DNA from: M3007 sp037445225 | Lineage (GTDB): Bacteria; Bacteroidota; Bacteroidia; Chitinophagales; Saprospiraceae | Reading direction: 5' to 3' | Assembly (NCBI GenBank): GCA_037445225.1 | Contig: JBBIKW010000010.1 | Location: forward strand, 1-64,000 | Length of the DNA stretch: 64,000 nucleotides | Part shown: positions 17,934 through 27,026 of the stretch, piece after piece | How the letters are laid out: every line of letters begins with the position of its first letter | How positions within the stretch are numbered: position 1 is the stretch's first letter | Program-made: the position numbers and the translations under genes | Notes under the pieces: model-generated | The model's input: only the letters and a program-made list of their open reading frames with translations | What the model was told of the DNA's origin: nothing | Databases searched by the model: none

Positions 17934-19379
17934 ATGAACTCGCTGCGCATCCGCTTGATCATCGGCATGATGACTGCTGCACTTGTTGGTATCATCTGCA
18001 TGCAGATATACTGGATAGGCTGGAACATCCGCCTTAACGAGGAGCAGTTTGACAAGAATGTTTACACCATTCTCAATCGCGTAGCGGAAAAAATCGAATA
18101 CTACGAGGATATCGCCTCCTTGGAAAACTTGAAGAGAGGGCTCTTCTCCACCCCTTCTGCTCAAAGTGCGCGCCCAGTTGCGCATCGCGAACATGCCGAC
18201 TCCCTCTCCAAGAATAGCAATCTTATCGACTTGACCAGGTCTTTTGAGGGAAATGCAACTCTGTGGGAGTACATGAAGGTCAATCAGTTGATCGCTCCGC
18301 CGCCCTTGACGGAGCGCATTCCCTTAGACCTCCTTAAAGAGGCATTGCGTGAAGAGCTTAGCAACCGAGGCATCGAAACGCCCTACCAATACGGTGTCTA
18401 TTCTAAAACGCACAGCAGCTTTGTCATCATGAATGGCCATTACGTGGTCATAGACAACACGCCGCACATCACGGTCAAGGGCTTTAATTCGCTGTACAAC
18501 TCGCCTTACCGCGTTTCGCTATTTTCCAAAGACATTGAGCCGCCAGGGTATTTGGCCATCTATTTCCCCGACCGCACTCGCTTAGTTTTTGGGCCCATAT
18601 GGAAGAGCCTACTGCTGTCGCTGGCCTTCACGGGCATCATTCTCTTTTGCTTTTGGTACACCATACAGGTCATTTACCGGCAAAAAAAAGTGTCGGAGAT
18701 GAAGACCGACTTCATCAACAACATGACGCATGAGTTCAAGACGCCTATCGCTACTATCTCGCTGGCTGCCGATAGTATCTTGAATCCGATGGTCGTCCGC
18801 GAGCCGGAAAAGATCGCTCGCTTGGTAGATATCATCCGGCAAGAGAATCGCCGCATGAACAGCCAAGTAGAGCGCGTGCTGCAAATAGCGCAGATCGACC
18901 GCAACGAAGTGCAGCTGCATATCGCTGAGGTGAACATGCACCACCTCATCCAGCAGGCTGTCGCTAACTTTAGCCTACAGATAGAAAAGCGCGACGGCAC
19001 TCTCCAACTCGACCTACAAGCCTCCACTCCCGTGGTGAAAGGCGACGCCACACACCTGGCCAGCGTCATCCACAACCTGCTGGATAATGCCAACAAATAC
19101 AGCCCGGAACGCCCTCAGATTGCAGTGCGCACGCGCAACACCTCCAAAGGGCTCGCTATCGCCGTGGAGGACAAGGGTGTAGGCATCAGCAAAGAGGCTC
19201 GAAAATATATCTTCGATAAATTTTACCGCGTCCACACCGGCAACCTACACGATGTCAAAGGCTTCGGCTTGGGGCTGAGCTATGTGAAGGCCATCGTAGA
19301 AGCGCACAAAGGCACTGTGGAGGTCCGCAGTGAAGTGGGCAAAGGCAGCACCTTCACCATAACGCTCCCGACCGCATAG
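17934..19379 (+). CDS. Membrane sensor histidine kinase
   Basis: 481 residues. Two membrane helices (about 7-29 and 220-245) enclose a periplasmic sensor region of about 190 residues with no recognised fold. The cytoplasmic part has the H-box with His266 in THEFKTP, then the N-box (NLLDNANKYS), G1 (VEDKGVGIS) and G2 (GFGLGLSYV) of the ATPase domain. There is no HAMP domain. It lies 6 bases after the unknown membrane protein and 71 bases before the response regulator, its likely partner. The layout is typical of Bacteroidota PhoR/RprX-like kinases. Confidence 0.93.
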   Translation: MNSLRIRLIIGMMTAALVGIICMQIYWIGWNIRLNEEQFDKNVYTILNRVAEKIEYYEDIASLENLKRGLFSTPSAQSARPVAHREHADSLSKNSNLIDLTRSFEGNATLWEYMKVNQLIAPPPLTERIPLDLLKEALREELSNRGIETPYQYGVYSKTHSSFVIMNGHYVVIDNTPHITVKGFNSLYNSPYRVSLFSKDIEPPGYLAIYFPDRTRLVFGPIWKSLLLSLAFTGIILFCFWYTIQVIYRQKKVSEMKTDFINNMTHEFKTPIATISLAADSILNPMVVREPEKIARLVDIIRQENRRMNSQVERVLQIAQIDRNEVQLHIAEVNMHHLIQQAVANFSLQIEKRDGTLQLDLQASTPVVKGDATHLASVIHNLLDNANKYSPERPQIAVRTRNTSKGLAIAVEDKGVGISKEARKYIFDKFYRVHTGNLHDVKGFGLGLSYVKAIVEAHKGTVEVRSEVGKGSTFTITLPTA

Positions 19380-19392
19380 AGCCGGCTGATAT

Positions 19393-19423
19393 TTGGAGTT
19401 GAAAAATTCCCGCTTTAAGTTTG
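19393..19423 (+). promoter_or_regulatory. Possible internal promoter before the response regulator
   Basis: TTG (19393-19395), a 20-base spacer, and TAAGTTTG (19416-19423) fit the phylum consensus. The response regulator starts at 19451. It could let the regulator be expressed apart from the upstream protease and kinase. Confidence 0.5.
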
Positions 19424-19450
19424 CCGCACCTCTGTGTGAAAGAGGACATT

Positions 19451-20152
19451 ATGTCGGAACCTACTGCCCATATCCTCTACGTGGAAGACGACGAGAGCCT
19501 CGGCTACGTCACGCGCGACAATTTGGAGCGCGAAGGCTTTCGCGTAACCCATGTTTCAGATGGTCGCCAAGCCCTAGACTTGGTGTGCAGTGGAGAGAAG
19601 TTCGATCTCTACATCTTAGACGTCATGCTTCCCGAGGTGGACGGCTTCGACATCGCCCGAGAAATCCGAAAGCGCGACCAAGAGGTGCCCATTCTTTTCC
19701 TGTCGGCAAAAGTCATGCGCGAAGACCGCATCCAGGGTCTGAAGATTGGCGCCGACGACTATATCGTCAAGCCTTTCAGCATTGAGGAGCTGATCTTAAA
19801 GGTGCAGATGTTTTTGCGGCGCTCCGGCTTTGGCGATCCTAGCCGAAGCAGCGGAAGGGTGTCGATCGGCAAATATTGGTTCGACCACGCCAACCTCTTG
19901 CTGACGTACGGGGACGAGGAGGGCGAGACGCTTACTCAAAGGGAAGCCGATTTGCTTAAGCTGCTCAACGATCATCGCGGTCAGCTGGTCAAGCGCTCCT
20001 ACATCTTAGAGACCATCTGGGGGCGAAACGACTATTTTTTAGGTCGCAGTTTGGATGTCTTCATTTCGCGGCTGCGCAAGCACCTTAGCCGCGACCCGCA
20101 TATCCGCATTGAAAATATTCACGGCGTAGGCTTTAAGTTTCGAGTGGAGTAA
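19451..20152 (+). CDS. OmpR/PhoB-type response regulator
   Basis: 233 residues from the ATG at 19451. The receiver domain (about 8-122) has the acidic pair (VEDDE), the phosphorylated Asp57 (LDVMLP) and Lys107 (VKPF). The C-terminal winged-helix DNA-binding domain (about 135-233) ends in the usual YILETIW, SRLRKHL and GVGFKF blocks. It follows the histidine kinase on the same strand, so the two form a two-component system. Its targets cannot be told from the sequence; the upstream caspase operon is one candidate. Confidence 0.94.
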   Translation: MSEPTAHILYVEDDESLGYVTRDNLEREGFRVTHVSDGRQALDLVCSGEKFDLYILDVMLPEVDGFDIAREIRKRDQEVPILFLSAKVMREDRIQGLKIGADDYIVKPFSIEELILKVQMFLRRSGFGDPSRSSGRVSIGKYWFDHANLLLTYGDEEGETLTQREADLLKLLNDHRGQLVKRSYILETIWGRNDYFLGRSLDVFISRLRKHLSRDPHIRIENIHGVGFKFRVE

Positions 20153-20160
20153 GGAGTTAC

Positions 20161-20805
20161 TTACCAGGGCTTGCGGTGGGGGCTGGTCGGTCTGGGCGGC
20201 ATGCGTCGGTACAGGCGGGCATTTTGTGCCTCCTCGCGCTCGACGATCTCCTTGAGGCGGTGTTGTGTTGCCGTCACAGAAAGGCGCTGGGGTTGCTCTG
20301 GCGGCAGGGGTCGAGGTAGGTCGAGAAAAGATGCCGGTGGCGGCGGGGGAAGCGGCCGCGGTGGCGGCGGCGGTGGCGGTGGTTCGGGTTGTTGCAATAG
20401 GCTACGCGCGATGTGGAGGTTGCGCTTGGCATCCGGCTGGGCAGGCTTCAGGCGCAGACTGCTCTCGTACGCCTTTATGGCAGCGGCGTAATTGCCCATC
20501 CGCAAATAAGCGTTGCCGGCGTTGTACAGGGCATCGGCTCGCACCACAGGCGACTGTGCTGCCGCCTTTTGGAAGTGCGCTGCCGCGCGTTCGTAGTACC
20601 CGAGCCGAAAAGCCGCATTGCCGGCATACAGAAAAGCAATAGGTTCTTGTGCAGCCCGCCGCAAGAACACCTGTTCTGCCTCGGCATATCGGCGCTCGTC
20701 GTAAAGCCGTTGCCCCTCCCGCAGGGATTGGGCCACTGCCGGCACCCTTGTACCCGGCAGTACTTGGGCTATAGCGATAGCACACAAGGCAACACTTTTC
20801 TTCAT
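20161..20805 (-). CDS. TPR protein with polyproline segment (BatC/BatE-like)
   Basis: 214 residues. A signal peptide (about 26 residues) is followed by three TPR units (about 30-135), then two uninterrupted proline tracts (eight and six residues) near 145-165, encoded by a GC-rich simple repeat at about 20343-20394, and a basic, proline-rich tail. Its ATG overlaps the stop of the upstream von Willebrand protein gene by four bases, so the two are translationally coupled. This pairing is that of BatB and BatC in the Bacteroides aerotolerance (bat) locus, whose precise function is still debated. BatA, BatD and MoxR are not adjacent here. Confidence 0.78.
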   Translation of the reverse strand: MKKSVALCAIAIAQVLPGTRVPAVAQSLREGQRLYDERRYAEAEQVFLRRAAQEPIAFLYAGNAAFRLGYYERAAAHFQKAAAQSPVVRADALYNAGNAYLRMGNYAAAIKAYESSLRLKPAQPDAKRNLHIARSLLQQPEPPPPPPPPRPLPPPPPASFLDLPRPLPPEQPQRLSVTATQHRLKEIVEREEAQNARLYRRMPPRPTSPHRKPW

Positions 20806-21800
20806 AGCTCAGCAGGATGAAGGCGCCAGCCAATCAACTGCTCCAACAGCAGCAAACACCACGCAATAAGTGTTGGCCAGACAAAGTAATAGGTGTATTG
20901 CGGCGGCGCTTTGAGCGCAACGGCGTCTTTTTGCAAGCGGTCGCATGCTTCGGATAGGCGTTGCACGGCACCGCTCTCAGAGGCCTCCCAAAAGTGACCG
21001 CCCCCGGCTTGGGCTATTTGGTGCAGCTGCGCAAAGTCGGGACGCGAGTAGGCCGTAGCTCCGCCGGCATCGCGCAGCGGCTGGCCGCCTGGCAAGAGTA
21101 CGGTAGCGCCCTCTGTCTTGCCTACGCCGACTGTAAACAGGCGAACACCGGCCTGTTGGGCCGCTTGTGCTTGCCGAATACCCTGGCCCTCGTGGTCCTC
21201 GCCGTCGGAGATCAGCACCACCGCGCGCCCTGCCGACGAGCTGGACTCAAAGAGGCGAGTGCTCGCTTCGATGGCAGCGCCCAGATCGGTTCCCGCCTGC
21301 GCGATAAATGCCGGCTCTGCCTGCTGCAGCAGCGCTCGAACGGCCGCGTAGTCCGTCGATAGGGGCAGTTGAGCAAATGCATCTCCGGCGAAAAAGACCA
21401 CGCCGATCCGATTGCCCTCCAAGGCCGTCACTAAGCGCTGAGCAAAGGTGCGGGCCTGCTCTAAGCGGTTGGGCGATACCTCTGCCGCCCACATGCTGGC
21501 CGATACGTCAAAGGCCAATACAATGTCGGCTCCCCGCCCTTGTTTCACCTCTGCAGGCGCACGGTGGCGTGGATCTGCTATAGCTATCGCTAGCAAGGCC
21601 AGCGCTGTGGCGAAGAGCAAGTTTTTCAGCCAAAAGCGACGAGGGGAAAAGCCGCGCAGCAGGCGGCGAACCAACACCGGCGAACCCAGTTGCCGCAACG
21701 TGCGCTGCCGCCACCGCCAATACCACCCCAATAGCAGCGCCTGTATCAACAGAGCTGCCACCAACCACAGCAAGGCGGGATTTTGAAAGAAAAGTTCCAC
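20802..21800 (-). CDS. von Willebrand factor A domain membrane protein (BatA/BatB-like)
   Basis: 332 residues from a GTG at 21800. I prefer this over the earlier in-frame start at 21893 because a TACCTTTA box lies only 11 bases upstream of the GTG and the membrane-helix N-terminus (VELFFQNPALLWL) fits the family. There are helices at about 8-25, 50-72 and 300-320. The VWA domain (about 85-265) has the metal-site motif DVSASM and later SDGEDHEG. The helices bracket the VWA domain as in BatA/BatB. It is coupled to the TPR gene downstream. Confidence 0.88.
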   Translation of the reverse strand: MELFFQNPALLWLVAALLIQALLLGWYWRWRQRTLRQLGSPVLVRRLLRGFSPRRFWLKNLLFATALALLAIAIADPRHRAPAEVKQGRGADIVLAFDVSASMWAAEVSPNRLEQARTFAQRLVTALEGNRIGVVFFAGDAFAQLPLSTDYAAVRALLQQAEPAFIAQAGTDLGAAIEASTRLFESSSSAGRAVVLISDGEDHEGQGIRQAQAAQQAGVRLFTVGVGKTEGATVLLPGGQPLRDAGGATAYSRPDFAQLHQIAQAGGGHFWEASESGAVQRLSEACDRLQKDAVALKAPPQYTYYFVWPTLIAWCLLLLEQLIGWRLHPAEL

Positions 21801-21810
21801 TCGAACGCTG

Positions 21811-21818
21811 TAAAGGTA
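21811..21818 (-). promoter_or_regulatory. TACCTTTA box just before the BatB-like GTG start
   Basis: A near-consensus -7 box on the minus strand, 11 bases upstream of the GTG. If used, the mRNA would have a leader of only a few bases. Confidence 0.45.
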
Positions 21819-21931
21819 CGTCACAACGACAGATATTCGGCACCTGAAACCTTGGGCCCCTTCGGCAGCGGGTCTAATGGAAAACTTTGGCAAACAAAAT
21901 GCCCACCCTGAGCGAACTTTGTATCGCCTAT

Positions 21932-23260
21932 ATGGATTTGCTGGAGCAACTGGAAGTATTCGTAGATCGGCACGGCTTACTACCCAACGACGCGCGGGTA
22001 ATCGTAGCCCTTAGCGGCGGTGTAGACTCTGTTGCTCTGGCACACTTGCTGCGTCGGCGCGGGCAGCCCATGGCCTTAGCTCATGCCAATTTTCAATTGC
22101 GCGGCGCGGAGTCGGAGGAGGATGAGGCGTTTGTCCGCGCCATAGCGGCTGAGTGGGCCCTGCCGATATACATACGTCGCTTCGATACGCGCGCTTATGC
22201 CCAGGAGCATCGCCTATCCATCCAGGTAGCAGCGCGGCAACTGCGCTACGAATGGTTAGAGTCGCTTTGTGACGCAGAGGGATGGACGCATATTGCCACG
22301 GCTCATCAGTTGAACGACTCAGTTGAGACCGCCCTCTTTCACTGGGCACGCGGTACGGGGTTGAGCGGCCTGAGCGGTATTCCGCTGCGCAGCGGGCGCG
22401 TGGTGCGCCCCTTGTTGTGGGCGAAGCGCGCCGAAATAGTGGCCTATGCCACCGCTCAAGGGCTGCGCTGGCGCGAAGACAGCAGCAACGCCGATCTGCA
22501 CTACACCCGAAATGCCTTGCGCCATCGCGTCGTAGCTGCTTTGGAGGAGATCTTTCCCGACTTCATAGCGCAAGCTGGAAAAACCCTGCAGCACTTGCGC
22601 ACAGCCGATGCGAACATCCAGCACCTGTTGCGCCAGCTCGCTACTACTCCTGAGGCCGACGGCGTACTTCGAATTGAGCGTGCCGCCATCGAGGCGCTGC
22701 CCGAACCGGCAGATGCGCTTTTCGAGCTGGTGCATCCCTACGGCTTTACGCCGGAGCAGGCCCAGCAGATGATGCTTTGTCGGTATACGCCGGGAAAAGA
22801 ATGGCAATCGAAATCCGGGCATCGCCTAGTGGTAGGACGCGACAGCTGGTTACTGACAGAAAGCACAGCCCCTCAGGCATGGGTGCACATTCACGCCGAC
22901 GACCTTATGGTACGTCTACCCGATGACAGTCGGCTCTTCCTCATGGAGGTGCCCTTAGGAACACCTCTACCTACCGACCCTACCGCGGTGGTGGTCGATG
23001 CACAACAGGTGCGTTTCCCTTTAACTTTGCGGCGCTGGCATCCAGGCGACGCTTTCCAGCCATTGGGGATGGGCGGCAAAAGCCAGAAACTGCAAGATTT
23101 TTTCACCAACCACAAGCTGTCAGCCTTAGACAAGGAGCGCATCTGGGTGTTGGAGAACGGCGACGGCCAGATCTTGTGGGTGGTGGGCATGCGACTGGCA
23201 GAACCATTCAAAGTAAAACAAGAGACTTTTAAACTACTGAAATTCACTTGGATAAAGTGA
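21932..23260 (+). CDS. tilS: tRNA(Ile)-lysidine synthase
   Basis: 442 residues from the ATG at 21932; ATG 21899 and TTG 21887 are in-frame alternatives, but family members start about 25 residues before the P-loop, which fits 21932. The PP-loop motif (ALSGGVDS) near residue 28 binds ATP. TilS modifies C34 of the CAU anticodon of isoleucine tRNA to lysidine, so the tRNA reads AUA. The C-terminal domain (ending in the RRWHPGDAFQPLGM-type block) is complete. A TTTGG just upstream at 21886-21890 may belong to its promoter. The stop overlaps the next start (TGATG). Confidence 0.94.
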   Translation: MDLLEQLEVFVDRHGLLPNDARVIVALSGGVDSVALAHLLRRRGQPMALAHANFQLRGAESEEDEAFVRAIAAEWALPIYIRRFDTRAYAQEHRLSIQVAARQLRYEWLESLCDAEGWTHIATAHQLNDSVETALFHWARGTGLSGLSGIPLRSGRVVRPLLWAKRAEIVAYATAQGLRWREDSSNADLHYTRNALRHRVVAALEEIFPDFIAQAGKTLQHLRTADANIQHLLRQLATTPEADGVLRIERAAIEALPEPADALFELVHPYGFTPEQAQQMMLCRYTPGKEWQSKSGHRLVVGRDSWLLTESTAPQAWVHIHADDLMVRLPDDSRLFLMEVPLGTPLPTDPTAVVVDAQQVRFPLTLRRWHPGDAFQPLGMGGKSQKLQDFFTNHKLSALDKERIWVLENGDGQILWVVGMRLAEPFKVKQETFKLLKFTWIK

Positions 23261-25149
23261 TGCGGGCGCGAGTAGATAAGCGCTGGGCCGACCTGCTTAC
23301 GCCGTGGTTGTGGTCGGGGCGGCTGCTCTTGTATTGGTTGCTTTTTTTTGCCTTCTTTCGTTTGTGGTTTATCCTTTGGCTGCGGCATCAGAGGGGCGGA
23401 GGGCTGCCGTGGGAGGCTTTCTGGTATGCCTTGCCGCTGGATATAAGTGCGGCCAGCTATTTGTTGCTGCCGGCGATAGTGCTGGCCTACGGGAGTGGAG
23501 CAGCGCCGGTGCGCGCTCATTTGTGGCTCGCTCGCCTGTTCAGTGCCCTGTACTTTGGCTTTATCCTGCTTGCCCTGGCGATATACGGAGCTAATATCTT
23601 TCTCTACGAAGAGTGGCACACGCCCATCAACAGCCGGGCATATGCCCATTTCCGCATACCGGGAGCGATGCTTTCTTCGATGTCGGTGGCCTTCAAGGTC
23701 GGCGCGCTGGCCTTGCTTTTTCTCTTGCAGTGGACGTGGTGGCGGCTCTTTTGCTCCATAGTCGGCCCTTTACCGGCTCTTTCAATGGGCACGTGGAGCG
23801 AGCGTTGGGTAGGGCTGTTGCTGTTGAGCGCGTGGGCCGTGGCGATGCGCGGAGGGTTAGGGCGCCTTCCGATCAATGAGAGCGCCGCCTACTACTCGAG
23901 CGACACTTTCCGAAACCACGCTGCCGTCAATGCCGGCTGGTACTTTGTACATAACCTGATCGAGACCGGAAAGGCTAAAAATCGATATATCACTATGCCA
24001 TCGGCGGAGGCCCAGCGGCAGGTGGCCGACCTGCTTCCCCCTCCGCCCTCGCACGAGGAACCGCACGGCTGGCTCGACCCGTCAATTGCGCGACGCCCTA
24101 ACGTGGTCGTCCTCTTGTTGGAGAGCATGTCAGCTCAGCTCATCGAAGCACTGGGTGGTATTCCGGGTGTCTGCCCTAATCTCAGTCGATTGGCGACAGA
24201 AGGTATCCTCTTCGAGCATTGTTACGGCAGCGGTTACCGCACGGACCAGGGCGTCGTTGCGGTATTGTCGGGCTTTCCAGCCCAGCCCGACCATTCGGTA
24301 GTGTTCATCCCGGAGAAGGCGCGAAAGCTACCCAGCTTGGCCCGCACGTTGCGGTCTGTTGGCTACACGACGGCGTTTGCTTACGGGGGCGAGTTGACTT
24401 TTGCCAACATGGGTCTCTGGTTGCGCCATCAGCAATTTGAGCATATCCTCTCGGTGAGGGATTTCGAAGCGCGCGATATCACCCAGCTATGGGGGGTCGA
24501 CGACCATCGCTTCCTGCAGAGAGGCATCCAAATGCTCAAAGACCTGCCCGAGCCGTTCTTTGCCGTGTTGATGACGCTTAGCCTACACGCCCCTTACGAC
24601 GTGCCTTACCAAAGGACAAAGACAGGACGAACCGACCGAGAGAAATTTCTGCTCTGCGCTTCTTTTGTAGACCAAGCCATAGGCGAATTTTTTGAAAAGG
24701 CGCGCTGTCAGCCCTGGTATGAGAACGCGCTGTTTGTCCTGGTAGCCGACCACGGCCACCCCTTGCCGGGAGGAATCTCGATGGATCAACCACGGTCTCG
24801 GCACATTCCTCTGCTGCTGTGCGGGCCAGTAATAGCACGGGCTTGGCGAGGGCGTTGTGTAGGTACCTTAGGCGGGCATCACGATGTGCCGGCTACACTG
24901 CTGCGCGAGTTAGGGCTCGACAGGCGTGCCTTTCGGTGGAGCCGTGACCTGTTCGACTCCTCTGTGCCCGCTTTCGCCTACTACTCCAACGAAAATGGGA
25001 TGGGGTGGCTCACGCCCCATGGCGCCGGCTTCTTTGATTTTAAGAGCCAATGCTGGCGGCCTCTGTCGGCAGATACGCTCTCTGAGAAAGAACGCACTCA
25101 GGCGCGGGCGTACCTGCAATGCCTCTACGACGACTTTTTGGAACTTTGA
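23260..25149 (+). CDS. LTA-synthase-like sulfatase-family membrane protein (phosphoglycerol/phosphoethanolamine transferase type)
   Basis: 629 residues from the ATG at 23260, which overlaps the tilS stop by one base; an in-frame TTG at 23248 is possible. The N-terminal 200 residues hold about five membrane helices. The alkaline-phosphatase-type domain outside (from about residue 280) shows the VVLLLESM start, a candidate nucleophile Thr in GSGYRTDQG, TLSLHAPYD and the DHGH metal site. The family transfers phosphoglycerol- or phosphoethanolamine-type groups to envelope glycans or lipids; the Bacteroidota substrate is unclear. Its last 25 bases overlap the 3' end of ruvC on the opposite strand. 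Confidence 0.87.
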   Translation: MRARVDKRWADLLTPWLWSGRLLLYWLLFFAFFRLWFILWLRHQRGGGLPWEAFWYALPLDISAASYLLLPAIVLAYGSGAAPVRAHLWLARLFSALYFGFILLALAIYGANIFLYEEWHTPINSRAYAHFRIPGAMLSSMSVAFKVGALALLFLLQWTWWRLFCSIVGPLPALSMGTWSERWVGLLLLSAWAVAMRGGLGRLPINESAAYYSSDTFRNHAAVNAGWYFVHNLIETGKAKNRYITMPSAEAQRQVADLLPPPPSHEEPHGWLDPSIARRPNVVVLLLESMSAQLIEALGGIPGVCPNLSRLATEGILFEHCYGSGYRTDQGVVAVLSGFPAQPDHSVVFIPEKARKLPSLARTLRSVGYTTAFAYGGELTFANMGLWLRHQQFEHILSVRDFEARDITQLWGVDDHRFLQRGIQMLKDLPEPFFAVLMTLSLHAPYDVPYQRTKTGRTDREKFLLCASFVDQAIGEFFEKARCQPWYENALFVLVADHGHPLPGGISMDQPRSRHIPLLLCGPVIARAWRGRCVGTLGGHHDVPATLLRELGLDRRAFRWSRDLFDSSVPAFAYYSNENGMGWLTPHGAGFFDFKSQCWRPLSADTLSEKERTQARAYLQCLYDDFLEL

Positions 25150-25715
25150 GTTTTGCCCACCGAAAGCACTTTGTCGGGGTTATCGCGCAGAAAAGCTTTC
25201 CAATGCACATATGTCTTTTGAGGAGTGCCGCGAGAGGTACGCTGAAACCAATGGCAGACGGCGACGGCCAGCGCATCGGTAGCGTCCAGGTGTTTTTCCT
25301 CAAATGTTCGCTGAAGGAGGTTGCCCAACATGCCGGCCACCTGCTCCTTAGAGGCGTTGCCGTTGCCCGTAATAGCGCGCTTGACTTTTTTGGGCAGATA
25401 CTCGGCAATACTTAGCCCGTTGACCATACCTGCTGCAATGGCTACCCCTTGTGCGCGCCCTAACTTGAGCATGGACTGCACGTTTTTGCCGTGAAAAGGC
25501 GCCTCTATAGCGAGCTCGTCGGGTCGATACTGCTGGATAAGATCCTGCATTTGCTCGAAGATGTAGCGCAGCTTGAGCGTGTGTTCCCTGCCGACATGGG
25601 CGAAGGTCAGCACGCCTATTTCCAACACCTCAATGCGGTCTTTTCGACCTTCGATAAGGGCAAACCCTAAGACGTTGGTGCCAGGATCGACGCCGAGGAT
25701 GCGAACTGCGTTCAT
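25125..25715 (-). CDS. ruvC: Crossover junction endodeoxyribonuclease RuvC
   Basis: 196 residues from the ATG at 25715. The catalytic acidic residues are in place: Asp9 in ILGVDPGT, the glutamate of DELAIEAPF and the C-terminal DATDALAVAVCH block. RuvC resolves Holliday junctions with RuvAB. Its 3' end converges with and overlaps the LTA-synthase-like gene by 25 bases. A TACCTTTG box lies 25 bases upstream of the start. The last 25 residues or so are basic and not part of the core fold. Confidence 0.95.
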   Translation of the reverse strand: MNAVRILGVDPGTNVLGFALIEGRKDRIEVLEIGVLTFAHVGREHTLKLRYIFEQMQDLIQQYRPDELAIEAPFHGKNVQSMLKLGRAQGVAIAAGMVNGLSIAEYLPKKVKRAITGNGNASKEQVAGMLGNLLQRTFEEKHLDATDALAVAVCHWFQRTSRGTPQKTYVHWKAFLRDNPDKVLSVGKTQSSKKSS

Positions 25716-25739
25716 GCGGTAGCGGAATAAGGAATGCTT

Positions 25740-25747
25740 CAAAGGTA
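25740..25747 (-). promoter_or_regulatory. TACCTTTG box upstream of ruvC
   Basis: An exact TAnnTTTG element on the minus strand, 25 bases before the ruvC ATG; this gives a short leader and supports the start at 25715 over an earlier in-frame start at 25742. Confidence 0.5.
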
Positions 25748-25852
25748 GGGGGAAGCCACCGGTTGTATCCGCCTCTGCAGAGATTTGTGGTGTTTTCTAC
25801 CTTCGCAGCGCCAAAGGCATCTTTTTACCGAAACACACTAAAAAACAAGGCT

Positions 25853-27010
25853 ATGGAAGTAATCGGCGTGCTGGGGGCAGGTGCTATGGGCAGCGGCATC
25901 GCCCAAGTGGCGGCTGCACATGGACACGAGGTGGTAGTGTGCGATAACTTAGGGCCGGCCCTTAAAAAGTCGTCCAAAAACTTAAAGGCCGCCATGGAGA
26001 CCTTGGTAGACAAGGGCAAAATCACCGCAAGTGATGTTGAGGCGCTCGTGAAGCGGATCGCTTATACCGACCACATGAGCGATTTCCGTCATTGTGCCAT
26101 CGTCATCGAGGCGATTGTGGAGGACTTAGAGGCCAAGCAAATTGCCTTTAAGAGCTTAGAGGCCATGGTGTCTCCAGAGACCATCTTAGCCAGCAATACG
26201 TCTTCCCTCTCTATTTCGGCCATCGGAGCGCAACTGCAGCGGCCTGAGCGTGTGTTGGGCATCCACTTTTTCAATCCCGCTCCGGTCATGCGGTTGGTGG
26301 AGATCGTTCCGGCCCTACAGACCGATCCCAAATACGTCGAGCAAGCTCGAGCGCTCATCAACCGCTGGGGGAAGACGACGGTTCTGGCTAAGGACACGCC
26401 GGGCTTCATCGTGAACCGAGTAGCCCGACCCTATTACGGAGAGGCGCTGCGCATTTTGGACGAAGGCATTGCCGATGCTCCCACAATCGACTGGGCGATG
26501 CGCACCTTTGGCGGATTTCGCATGGGGCCTTTCGAGCTCATGGATTTTATCGGCAACGACATTAACTACACGGTCACAGACACGGTCTTTCAGTCCTTTT
26601 ACTACGACTCCCGCTACAAGCCTTCGTTTACCCAAAAGCGCCTGGTCGATGCTCACTATTTAGGCAGAAAGACGGGCCGTGGTTTTTACGACTACCGCGA
26701 GGGCGCTGTCAACCCAGAGCCGGTGCGCGACGAGCTCTTAGGCAAGCAGATCTTCACCCGCATCTTGTACATGCTCATCAATGAGGCGGCCGATGCCCTC
26801 TACCTCCAGATTGCTTCGCGCGACGATATCGACTTGGCTATGACCCATGGGATGAACTATCCCAAAGGCTTGCTGGCTTGGGCCGACGAGATCGGCATTC
26901 CCAACATCGTAGAGCATTTAGATTGGCTGCACGCGGAGTACTGCGAAGATCGCTATCGCTGTTGCCGCTTGCTCCGCATCATGGCGCGCGAACGGCGCAC
27001 GTTTTACTGA
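25853..27010 (+). CDS. 3-hydroxyacyl-CoA dehydrogenase
   Basis: 385 residues from the ATG at 25853, right before the Rossmann fingerprint GVLGAGAMGSGIA. It oxidises (S)-3-hydroxyacyl-CoA with NAD+, in beta-oxidation or in aromatic or butyrate pathways. The catalytic histidine lies in GIHFFNP, and the usual VNRVARPYYGEA block follows. A second C-terminal 3HCDH domain is present (NEAADALYL ... YPKGLLAWADEIG), so the protein is the longer PaaH/Hbd-like form. The next gene, 16 bases on, is a PaaI-like thioesterase. That pairing suggests phenylacetate or related acyl-CoA metabolism, but no other paa gene is in view. Confidence 0.92.
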   Translation: MEVIGVLGAGAMGSGIAQVAAAHGHEVVVCDNLGPALKKSSKNLKAAMETLVDKGKITASDVEALVKRIAYTDHMSDFRHCAIVIEAIVEDLEAKQIAFKSLEAMVSPETILASNTSSLSISAIGAQLQRPERVLGIHFFNPAPVMRLVEIVPALQTDPKYVEQARALINRWGKTTVLAKDTPGFIVNRVARPYYGEALRILDEGIADAPTIDWAMRTFGGFRMGPFELMDFIGNDINYTVTDTVFQSFYYDSRYKPSFTQKRLVDAHYLGRKTGRGFYDYREGAVNPEPVRDELLGKQIFTRILYMLINEAADALYLQIASRDDIDLAMTHGMNYPKGLLAWADEIGIPNIVEHLDWLHAEYCEDRYRCCRLLRIMARERRTFY

Positions 27011-27026
27011 ATATACAGACAAAGCC

